A stretch of 13,504 nt of DNA from JTS-AC122 sp041742635 (lineage in GTDB: Bacteria > Planctomycetota > Phycisphaerae > Phycisphaerales > UBA1924): assembly GCA_041742635.1 (NCBI GenBank), contig JBGSIF010000049.1:1-13504 (forward strand). Reading direction: 5' to 3'. A program made the position numbers and the translations under genes. Shown piece after piece: positions 5,785 to 12,541 of this stretch. Positions within the stretch are counted from its first letter, which is position 1. Each line of letters starts with the position of its first letter. The notes beneath the pieces are model-generated. The model did not search any database, was not told the DNA's origin, and saw only the letters and a program-made list of their open reading frames with translations.

Positions 5785-7062
5785 ATGACACACATGACAC
5801 GCTTGATGCTTGCGATCGTGGCGACGGCAGGGGCTACAGCCTCTCTCGCGGGCGCGCAGCAGAACGAATCCGACCAGGTGCGAGCGGTGGTGGCCGACAT
5901 GCTCGCCGACGCGGATGGTCGGACGAGCCTGCTCGCCGCCAACGCCGGGCACCAGGACGGGAACTTCTTCATCTCCAGCGACGACGGCGGGTACAACCTC
6001 TCGATCTACGGGCTGATCCAGTTCCGCTATCTGATGAACTTCCGCGACGAAGACTCGACATCCAACGAGTTCGAGCCGGGTTTCCAGGCGGCCCGCACCA
6101 AGATCGGCGCGAAGGGCAACATCGTCAACAAGGATTGGTCGTACAATGTCCTCGGGAACTTTGACCGGGCCGACGGGTCGTTCGGTTTGCAGGACGCGTA
6201 TGTCGAGTACAAACTGCCCAACGGGCTTCGGGTCCGGTGGGGTCAGTTTAAACTCCCCCTGCTGCGCGAAGAATTGGTTGATGATCAGTACCAGTTGGCC
6301 GTGGATCGGTCGGTGGTGAACGCGGTGTTCACGCAGGGCCGTTCGCAGGGCATCGCCCTGCTCTGCACATCCAGTTGGTGCAACACGGGGCTGGCGTTCA
6401 GCGATGGGCTGAACAGTGCGAACACGGATTTCACGGCTCCCGCCGGCGGTGGTCTGACCCCTACGGGCGAAGCCGACTGGGCCGTCACCGGTCGCATCGA
6501 GTTCCTGTTTGCCGGCGCGAAGAAAGACCTGCGTGACTTCACGGCTCCCCAAGGCACCCCGTTCGGCGCGCTCGTCGGTCTGGCCGGTCACTATCAGCAA
6601 AGCCCCAACACCAGCGCGGCGGGCGACACCGACCGCGACCTCTTCGAGTACACCATCGACGGCACCCTCGAAGGCGACGGCTGGAACGCCTTCGGCGCGT
6701 TCGTCGGTCGTTGGGATAACTTCCGCACCGCCGGCGTCGATTCGGACTTCAACGACTTCGGCGCGGTCGTCCAGGGCGGCATCCGCGTCGCCGCGAACAC
6801 CGAACTCTTCGGACGCTGGGATGGCCTGTTCCTCGATAGCGACCGCGGGACGATGGAAGACAACTTCCACTTCCTGACCGTCGGCGTCAATCAGTACATC
6901 GCCGGTCAAGCCGCGAAGTTCACCGGCGACATCGTCTTCGCGCTCGATGAAACCCCCGACCTCGTCGGGCTTGGCGTCCTGCCCAACACCGGCGTCGGCC
7001 TCCTCGGCGACACCGAGTCGGGCGAAGTCGTCGTCCGCTTGCAGTTCCAGTTGCTGTTCTGA
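5785..7062 (+). CDS. Outer-membrane porin, phosphate-selective O/P type (second paralogue)
   Basis: The product is a 425-aa porin. The open frame reaches back to 5560, but the ATG at 5785 has AAGGA (5772-5776) 8 bases before it and places a signal peptide ending in A-G-A (22-24) at the N-terminus. It shares with its neighbour the post-signal helix V-R-A-V-V-A-D-M-L (32-40), R-T-S-L-L, the block F-R-D-E-D-S-T-S-N-E-F-E-P-G-F, G-N-I-V-N, W-G-Q-F, D-F-T-A-P-Q-G, L-E-G-D-G-W-N-A and the Q-F-Q-L-L-F end, so it is a tandem duplicate of the same O/P-type barrel. A difference is a cysteine pair, C194 and C199, where the first porin has none; their spacing suits a disulfide across a strand turn. The substrate may be phosphate or another anion. 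It has its own predicted promoter and terminator. Confidence 0.88.
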   Translation: MTHMTRLMLAIVATAGATASLAGAQQNESDQVRAVVADMLADADGRTSLLAANAGHQDGNFFISSDDGGYNLSIYGLIQFRYLMNFRDEDSTSNEFEPGFQAARTKIGAKGNIVNKDWSYNVLGNFDRADGSFGLQDAYVEYKLPNGLRVRWGQFKLPLLREELVDDQYQLAVDRSVVNAVFTQGRSQGIALLCTSSWCNTGLAFSDGLNSANTDFTAPAGGGLTPTGEADWAVTGRIEFLFAGAKKDLRDFTAPQGTPFGALVGLAGHYQQSPNTSAAGDTDRDLFEYTIDGTLEGDGWNAFGAFVGRWDNFRTAGVDSDFNDFGAVVQGGIRVAANTELFGRWDGLFLDSDRGTMEDNFHFLTVGVNQYIAGQAAKFTGDIVFALDETPDLVGLGVLPNTGVGLLGDTESGEVVVRLQFQLLF

Positions 7063-7093
7063 TCCCGCATCAGATCGCATAAGGCATCGAAAC

Positions 7094-7131
7094 AAACAGA
7101 CCCCCGAATGTGAGTTCGGGGGTCTGTTTTC
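7094..7131. terminator. Bidirectional intrinsic terminator between convergent genes
   Basis: AAACAGACCCCCGAA (7094-7108) pairs exactly with TTCGGGGGTCTGTTT (7115-7129) around TGTGAG. T-rich sequence follows on the plus strand and, read on the minus strand, TGTTTCG follows as well. It lies between the ends of the second porin and the convergent kinase gene and can serve both. Confidence 0.92.
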
Positions 7132-7164
7132 GTTTGACCGAGAGATATCGTTGAACCATACGGA

Positions 7165-8121
7165 TCAGGGGAGGACTTCGCGCGCGAGCATCGCCGCACC
7201 GACAAGCCCGGCGTCGTCCTCGAGTTCACTCGCAACGACATCGACCTGCTTGCACCGGTCGGGGAAGGCCAGTTCTCGCACATGCTTCTTGACGAGCGAA
7301 ACAAAGGGGCGACCGATGGCTTCGGTCAGACCGCCGCCCAGAATCACTCGCGGGAGCGAGAGCAGTGTGACGACGTTCGCCGCGGCAATGGCAACAAAGT
7401 ACGCGGCTTCTTCGATGACACGAACAGTCAGTTCGTCGCCATCGCGGAACGCCTCGGCGATGGCTTTGGACTTGATCTGGCCTTCTTCCATCACCACCTT
7501 GGCGAGCGAGGACGGGTGGTTCGCCCGGACGAGCCGGACAAGCCGGTCGGCGACGGCGGTGCGGGAGCAGTTCTGTTCCAAAGATCGCGTGCCAAGCGCG
7601 TTCCCAGGAAACAGCGTGGTGTGCCCGATCTCGCCCGCGGTGAAGAACGCCCCGCCGTACAGCGCGTTGTTGAGTACCAGCCCGCCCCCGACACCCGTGC
7701 CCATCCAGATGCCCAGAAGGTCCGCCACCCCGCGCCCGGAGCCGTGCTTCCATTCGCCGAATACGGCGACATTCACGTCGTTCTCGACGTAGACGGGGAT
7801 ACCGAGTTTGGACTTGAGGATCTTGGCGAGGGGCACGTCGTTCCAGCGGAGGTTCACGGCTTCGAGTACGGTGCCGAGGTTGGGATCCACGGCGCCGGGA
7901 GCACCGATACCTAGGCCGCCGAGTTGGGCGGGGGTGATGCCCGCTTCGGTGCAGGCTTCGGTGACGCCCTCGACGAGGCGCTCGATGACGCGGTCCTTGC
8001 CTTGGTCGGCGTTGGTTTTTTTGCGAGATCGCCCGAGCACGACCGCGGATTTATCGACGATGCCGATCTGCATGTTCGTGCCGCCGAGATCGATCCCGAC
8101 GAAGGGCTTGATGTTGGGCAT
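7165..8121 (-). CDS. ROK-family sugar kinase (glucokinase-like)
   Basis: The product is 318 aa, a normal length for ROK kinases. The frame extends to 8208, but the ATG at 8121 has AGGAG (minus strand, bases 8128-8132) 6 bases upstream and begins directly with the ATP-binding strand. Visible motifs are D-L-G-G-T-N (11-16), G-I-G-A-P-G-A-V (71-78), E-N-D-V-N (113-117) with the likely catalytic base D115, G-T-G-V-G-G-G (141-147) and G-E-I-G-H (163-167). ROK sugar kinases phosphorylate glucose or related sugars with ATP in the cytoplasm. There is no N-terminal helix-turn-helix, so it is a kinase, not a ROK repressor. The usual C-x-C-G-x-x-G-C-x-E zinc segment is replaced by G-N-A-L-G-T-R-S-L-E, with no cysteine until C185. 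It lies 79 bases downstream of a glycosyltransferase on the same strand, probably an operon. Confidence 0.88.
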   Translation of the reverse strand: MPNIKPFVGIDLGGTNMQIGIVDKSAVVLGRSRKKTNADQGKDRVIERLVEGVTEACTEAGITPAQLGGLGIGAPGAVDPNLGTVLEAVNLRWNDVPLAKILKSKLGIPVYVENDVNVAVFGEWKHGSGRGVADLLGIWMGTGVGGGLVLNNALYGGAFFTAGEIGHTTLFPGNALGTRSLEQNCSRTAVADRLVRLVRANHPSSLAKVVMEEGQIKSKAIAEAFRDGDELTVRVIEEAAYFVAIAAANVVTLLSLPRVILGGGLTEAIGRPFVSLVKKHVRELAFPDRCKQVDVVASELEDDAGLVGAAMLAREVLP

Positions 8122-8200
8122 GGAGTGCTCCTGAAGTAATGCGTGCGGGATCCGCGCAATGAATAGCGTATCGGCGCGCGCGAGCGGGGTCGATGAACCA

Positions 8201-9391
8201 TCAAGCACCAGCGGCTTCCGCGGCCGCTTCTTCGTGGACGCGCCAGAAATGCTCGAACGAATGCCGGATGTTCATCGGCTGGATCTTGCGATGCCCAGCG
8301 GAACCCAGCCGGGCACGCAGCGCAGGATCCCGCGACAGCCGACGGATCATCTCCGCCCACTCCCGCGGGTTATCCGCACCGAGCACATACCCCGACTGTT
8401 CATCCCCCGGCGCGTGATTGACGACTTCCTTCGGCCCGCCCTGGTCGGTGACAAGCACGGGCAGCCCCGCCGACTGCGCTTCCATCACGACTTGGCCCAA
8501 CGTGTCGGTGGTCGAAGGGAACAGGAAAAAATCGGACGATGCGTACAGACGCGAGAGTTCGACCCCGTGCCGGAAACCCAAGAAGTGGGTGTTCATCCCG
8601 GCGAGTTCGGCGTTCATCGGCGACTTGTACGGGCCGTCGCCGATGACCAGCAGATGCGGTCGCTCGGATTCGGGCATGGTGGCAGCGTCGGCATAGACGA
8701 GTTTCCACGCTTGGACCAGAAGAGGAAGGTTCTTTTCGACGCTGACCCGACCGACGTACAGCGCCTTTGGTGCGCCGGGCGGGATGCCGGGGAAAGCGTC
8801 CCAGATCGATGGGTAACTCGGCGGCCGGAATCGGGTGTGAAAAGTGTCGGTATCGATGCCGGGAAGAAGACGAACGATGTGCGCGCGAGGGATGCCCATG
8901 CGGACAAGCGCCTCGCCGTATTCCGCGCTGCGGGTGAAAATTCGGGTGAACGGACGATAAAAACGTCGCATGGACTGATCGCAGATCCAGGTGAGCGTTC
9001 GATCAGCGAAGAGGTGATCGATGTACGCCGGGAAGTCCGTGTGGTAGGTACCGAGCAGCGGTAGCCCACGTCTGCGCGCAAATCGGCGGCCCAGCGTGCC
9101 AACCGGGCCGGGGGTGGAGATGTGGACCACATCGGGGGCGAGCGATTCCGCCAGCCGGTTCATCGCCCCTTTGGGCGGGATGGCAAGATCGAGTTGCGGG
9201 TAGCCCGGCATCGCTCGCGCGTAGCGGGGGCGCAGGTTGTGGATGTTCGGCTGCGCCGGGCACTCCATTCGGCTCGATGTGATGACGTGCAGTGAGTGCC
9301 CAAACCGCAGCGATTGCTCCGCGACGGCACGGATGAAGCGGGACACACCGTTGACATCGGCGAGGGTGTCGGTGAACAGGCAGATACGCAT
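8201..9391 (-). CDS. Family GT4 glycosyltransferase
   Basis: The product is 396 aa. The start at 9391 is chosen because M-R-I-C-L-F-T-D-T-L begins the first Rossmann domain; the frame extends to 9496 but those 35 residues look non-coding. No clear ribosome site precedes it. The N-terminal acceptor domain has D-V-N-G-V-S-R (12-18), typical of SqdX/MgtA-type GT4 enzymes. The C-terminal nucleotide-sugar domain has V-G-R-V-S-V-E-K-N (213-221), V-I-G-D-G-P (249-254) and F-P-S-T-T-D-T-L-G-Q-V-V-M-E-A (291-305), in which Asp296 takes the place of the first Glu of the E-x7-E motif. Such enzymes transfer a hexose to a lipid or glycan at the cytoplasmic membrane. The acceptor cannot be read from sequence. 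The downstream ROK kinase may supply sugar phosphate for the same pathway. Confidence 0.88.
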   Translation of the reverse strand: MRICLFTDTLADVNGVSRFIRAVAEQSLRFGHSLHVITSSRMECPAQPNIHNLRPRYARAMPGYPQLDLAIPPKGAMNRLAESLAPDVVHISTPGPVGTLGRRFARRRGLPLLGTYHTDFPAYIDHLFADRTLTWICDQSMRRFYRPFTRIFTRSAEYGEALVRMGIPRAHIVRLLPGIDTDTFHTRFRPPSYPSIWDAFPGIPPGAPKALYVGRVSVEKNLPLLVQAWKLVYADAATMPESERPHLLVIGDGPYKSPMNAELAGMNTHFLGFRHGVELSRLYASSDFFLFPSTTDTLGQVVMEAQSAGLPVLVTDQGGPKEVVNHAPGDEQSGYVLGADNPREWAEMIRRLSRDPALRARLGSAGHRKIQPMNIRHSFEHFWRVHEEAAAEAAGA

Positions 9392-9560
9392 ACGTGGATC
9401 GTACTGCGCTGGGGACGTGAACCGAGTGCTGTGCGGGGCACGGGAGATGCAGATCCCATGAAAATTGCCCAACCGTTGGCCCGATCTTGTAACCACGTCT
9501 TCGATCCAAGATGCAGCACGCCTCTCATCACATCCCCACCCGATAACCCGAACAATTTGC

Positions 9561-9588
9561 TCGAAATGCGTGCAGAATGTGGTATGCT
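9561..9588 (+). promoter_or_regulatory. Predicted extended -10 promoter of the HAF-repeat gene
   Basis: TATGCT (9583-9588) is preceded by TG one base upstream (extended -10 form), and TCGAAA (9561-9566) is 16 bases before it. The start would be near 9594, about 44 bases ahead of the ATG at 9638. The rest of the 9392-9637 interval, shared with the divergent glycosyltransferase, shows no clear minus-strand promoter. Confidence 0.4.
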
Positions 9589-9637
9589 GTTACACGCGCA
9601 GAAGACCACGCATCGCCCCGGGCCTAGGAACTACCAG

Positions 9638-10867
9638 ATGCACATCACACGCACAAATCTTCGCCGCGTCGCCGCCCTTGCGGCCATTGCTGCGGCTGCC
9701 TCAACGAGCGTTTCCCACGCCCAAACTCAAATCACCAACCTCGGCATCATGCCCAATGGGCATGCCGCCCTCGCACTGGACCTCAGCCCCAACGGGGTCG
9801 TCGGTTACAATACCCATCCCAATGGCGTTCCCGTCGCCTTCCGATGGACTGTCAACACCGGCCTGCTCATCATCGGCACCCTCCCTGCCGGAGTCAGTTC
9901 GATCGCCCGCAGTATCAACGCCAACGGGGGTGTCGTAGTCGGTGACTCGGAAACCAGCGCCGGTCGCCGGGCGTTCCGCTGGACCCCCAACGGGATGCTC
10001 AACCTCGGCACCCTCCCCGGCGGCCAAGACTCCTTCGGCAACGACGTCAGCGCCGATGGTGACGTTGTGGTCGGCACCTCCCGTTCCACACTCGACGGCG
10101 ACCGCGCCTTTCGCTGGACCGCCGCCACCGGGATGCAAGACTTGGGCTTCCTCCCCGGGGAGTACTACGACTCCATCGCCGACGCGATCAGCGATGACGG
10201 TTCCGTCATCGTCGGCACATCCGTCTCTTCCGCCAACGCCATGGCGTTTCGTTGGACCGCCCAAGGCGGTATGCAACCGCTGGGCTTGATCCCCGACGGG
10301 ACGTCATCCATCGGGGAAGCCGCCAACTCCGATGGCTCGGTCGTTGCCGGATACGGTCGGGTTGCGGGGAACCAACGCGCTTGGCGCTGGACCTCGGAAA
10401 CCGGCATGACCAACCTCGGCACGATCCCAGGATGGAACCACAGCGTCGCGCGGGCTCTCTCCGGCGATGGCACCATCGTGGGGGGCCTGGTCAGAAACTT
10501 CAACCCGAGTCGCGCCTTTGTGTGGACGCAGTCGCTCGGCATGGTCGATCTCAACAACTACCTCCCCACTCTCGGCGTCGACCTTAGCGGTTGGACCCTT
10601 TGGGCCGTCTACGGCATATCACCCGATGGCCGGAGCCTCGCTGGGCACGGGTTCTACCAAGGTCTGGAGCGGGCTTGGCTTGTCACCAACTTCACCGTCC
10701 CGACGCTGTGTCCGTGCGATTGGAATACTTCCGGGGCTGTAGACTCTCAGGATTTTTTTGACTTCCTCGCCCTCTATTTCGAGGGCAACGCCGATTTCAA
10801 TGCCAGCGGCAGCACCGATAGCCAAGACTTCTTCGACTTCATTGCGTGCTTCTTCGTTGGGTGCTGA
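9638..10867 (+). CDS. Secreted HAF-repeat beta-propeller protein with GC-type dockerin-like tail
   Basis: The ATG at 9638 is preferred because AGGAA (9626-9630) is 7 bases upstream and a signal peptide follows (basic 5-10, hydrophobic 11-21, cleavage after S-H-A near 28). The product is 409 aa. Seven repeats each carry an A-F-R-W-T-like strand, at 67, 112, 157, 203, 248, 293 and 346, with a 45-46 residue period except the last. Between them come L-G-T-L-P-G-G and S-A-D-G-D-V-V-V-G motifs, as in the extracellular HAF family, so a seven-bladed propeller is likely. The tail (358-409) begins C-P-C-D-W-N-T-S-G and contains two D-x-N-x-S-G ... D-S-Q-D-F-F-D-F calcium-loop-like units and cysteines at 358, 360, 404 and 409. 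Such tails are frequent on secreted proteins of Phycisphaerales and are thought to serve attachment or sorting. The partner is unknown. Confidence 0.9.
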   Translation: MHITRTNLRRVAALAAIAAAASTSVSHAQTQITNLGIMPNGHAALALDLSPNGVVGYNTHPNGVPVAFRWTVNTGLLIIGTLPAGVSSIARSINANGGVVVGDSETSAGRRAFRWTPNGMLNLGTLPGGQDSFGNDVSADGDVVVGTSRSTLDGDRAFRWTAATGMQDLGFLPGEYYDSIADAISDDGSVIVGTSVSSANAMAFRWTAQGGMQPLGLIPDGTSSIGEAANSDGSVVAGYGRVAGNQRAWRWTSETGMTNLGTIPGWNHSVARALSGDGTIVGGLVRNFNPSRAFVWTQSLGMVDLNNYLPTLGVDLSGWTLWAVYGISPDGRSLAGHGFYQGLERAWLVTNFTVPTLCPCDWNTSGAVDSQDFFDFLALYFEGNADFNASGSTDSQDFFDFIACFFVGC

Positions 10868-10905
10868 AGCCACCTCGTGTAACCCGTTAGCCCCGACCCA
10901 ATCCG

Positions 10906-11994
10906 TCACTTCTCGCCGTGGTCCCGCTCGTAGTGCTCCTTCAGCGGGTCGGTCGCAAAGTCGCGTGTCAGGTCATGCCACACCGTGTGGATGTGGTTCG
11001 CGTTGTTCTGCGTGTTGTCGTACTCGATCACGAACGTCGGGCCGCGCAGGCGGTAGTAGTGCCCCTCCCCCGGCTTCATCGACCCCGCCCACGCGAAATA
11101 AATTTCGTCGATCCCCGCCCCGCGTATCCGCGCCAGTTCGGAGTCCGCCAACTCCCGGCGCAGGTTCCTCGCAAACTCTTCGACAATCGCCCACGCCGCA
11201 CGGCGCTGCGCCGGAGTCATCTTCGACACGGCCAGCCCCTTCGCCGGTGCGTCGTCAAAACCTCGGCCCGGGCCGAGCAGCACATCGGCATACGCCACGT
11301 CCGCGATGATCGCTATCCGACGCTGCTCGGTGTCGAGCATCGTCACCAGCGCACGCCCCAACTCCTCCTCGGCCGACAGCACCCGTCGCCCAGCCTGCGC
11401 TCCACTGCGAACTTCCGCCGGGCTTGCCCCCCAAAACGCCGGTGTCACGCTCGTCACCACCGAACCGCTGCTCGTGAAGTTCAGCGAAATATGGTGCCCC
11501 TCGATCTTCCACCCCCACGGCTTCCCCACAACGCCCGACGATCCGCCCACCCCCCCCACTCCACCCCCACCAATCGGTTCTCCATACACCGCCACCGTGT
11601 ACTTGCCCGCGTCTCGCCCGGCGTTCCCGTTCTCGAGTTCTCGCAGCACCGACTCCAGGTCCATGATCGCATTCGTCTTCAGCACCCCCTGCGACGATAA
11701 AGCCGACCGCAGCAGTGTTTGCACAAGCCCGCGCTGCGCATCGTTCAACTCTGCCATCGTCACCCCCGGCCGGCTCCGCGGCACAAAGTGCCAGTCCTGC
11801 CGCGCCGCATCATCAAAGCCTACCGACGCCTTCGTGCGCAGTTCGTCGGGGAGCGAATCTAAGAACGCCCGCGCCGCCGCCGCCATCTCGGCGTTCACCT
11901 CCCCGCGCGGCCCAATCTCACCCGGCCGCCACTTCACCGCCAACCCCACCATTCCCAGAAACATCACCAACCCGATCATGGTCGCGCGCAGCAT
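10906..11994 (-). CDS. DUF3500 family protein, probably membrane-anchored or secreted
   Basis: The product is 362 aa. GAGGTG (minus strand, bases 11999-12004) stands 4 bases before the ATG. The N-terminus has a hydrophobic helix (about 6-20) without a clear cleavage site, so it may be a signal anchor. The family pattern is recognisable: W-H-F-V-P (68-72), N-A-I-M-D-L-E (108-114), G-W-K-I-E-G-H-H-I-S-L-N-F (161-173), E-E-x-L-G-R-A-L (210-216) and, near the end, E-Y-D-N-T-Q-N-N-A-N-H-I-H-T-V-W (324-339) and L-K-E-H-Y (351-355). DUF3500 has no established activity that I know; the conserved G-H-H and H-I-H could bind a metal, which is inference. A glycine-rich run (142-154) looks like a local insertion. 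It converges on the HAF-repeat gene with only 38 bases between the stops, where I see no clear terminator. Confidence 0.85.
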   Translation of the reverse strand: MLRATMIGLVMFLGMVGLAVKWRPGEIGPRGEVNAEMAAAARAFLDSLPDELRTKASVGFDDAARQDWHFVPRSRPGVTMAELNDAQRGLVQTLLRSALSSQGVLKTNAIMDLESVLRELENGNAGRDAGKYTVAVYGEPIGGGGVGGVGGSSGVVGKPWGWKIEGHHISLNFTSSGSVVTSVTPAFWGASPAEVRSGAQAGRRVLSAEEELGRALVTMLDTEQRRIAIIADVAYADVLLGPGRGFDDAPAKGLAVSKMTPAQRRAAWAIVEEFARNLRRELADSELARIRGAGIDEIYFAWAGSMKPGEGHYYRLRGPTFVIEYDNTQNNANHIHTVWHDLTRDFATDPLKEHYERDHGEK

Positions 11995-12072
11995 GGTTCA
12001 CCTCGGGCGCAGCGTAGCCTCAGCACTCTCGCACCGTCGCCAAACTCGCTCGCATGGCGTACCCACGCACGA

Positions 12073-12097
12073 GGGCACTTTCAATTGGATCGTGCCC
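12073..12097. other. Inverted repeat after the small membrane protein gene
   Basis: GGGCAC (12073-12078) and GTGCCC (12092-12097) are exact reverse complements around a 13-base loop, starting three bases beyond the stop of the small membrane protein gene read on the minus strand. There is no T-tract, so a terminator role is uncertain. Confidence 0.3.
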
Positions 12098-12099
12098 GA

Positions 12100-12489
12100 T
12101 CAGTTTGGCGTCGGCGCGGCCCGCTGCGTAAGCCAGATCCCAAGTGCTGCCAGACCCAGCAGCAGTTCGGACGCACCAAAGTAAAAAGTCGTGCGTCCGA
12201 TCCCCGAGAGAAAGACAAACGTGCCGAGTCGCCAAACGATCAGCCCGCCGTAAAACAGCAGTGCAAACAGCAGCCCAGCAGAGCGGAGTTCAGGCTTGAT
12301 GGCACACACGAGAAAAAACATCGCCACTCCGAACTCAAGCCCGCCGTACACCGTGATGTACTCGCTCTTTCCCGACGCCGTGGGGAGCGCAAGCCCCAGA
12401 AACCCGGCGGTCTTTTCGGGCATCAGCGTACACCAGACCGCGAACACGATGTACGCCGCCGCGTTGAAGTAGAGGTACGCTTGGGTCAT
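12100..12489 (-). CDS. Small four-helix membrane protein, DUF4345-like
   Basis: The product is 129 aa. The frame continues upstream to 12660, but that part lies over the msrA gene and is basic and uncharacteristic; the ATG at 12489 starts directly at the first membrane helix, with only a weak ribosome site (GAAAG). Four hydrophobic segments are visible at about 7-22, 46-64, 70-88 and 102-121. Conserved-looking features are M-P-E-K after helix 1, Y-G-G-L-E-F-G (48-54) entering helix 2 and a W-R-L (86-88) at the end of helix 3, a pattern I associate with DUF4345. No enzymatic motif is present. It lies 52 bases downstream of msrA on the same strand and may be co-transcribed with it. The membrane call is firm, the family call moderate. 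Confidence 0.72.
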   Translation of the reverse strand: MTQAYLYFNAAAYIVFAVWCTLMPEKTAGFLGLALPTASGKSEYITVYGGLEFGVAMFFLVCAIKPELRSAGLLFALLFYGGLIVWRLGTFVFLSGIGRTTFYFGASELLLGLAALGIWLTQRAAPTPN

Positions 12490-12541
12490 GAGGGCTTTCA
12501 GATGACTGGGTAAACGATGTCGCCACACACGCCGCTTGGTA

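Noticed and set aside
5650..7095. Second long antisense frame (481 codons) over the second porin
   Set aside because: Same explanation: the two porins are paralogues with similar codon patterns, so both leave the antisense frame open. The equal length is coincidental.
8159..9064. 301-codon plus-strand frame opposite the glycosyltransferase
   Set aside because: Arg/Pro-rich sequence without a domain, opposite a clear GT4 gene.
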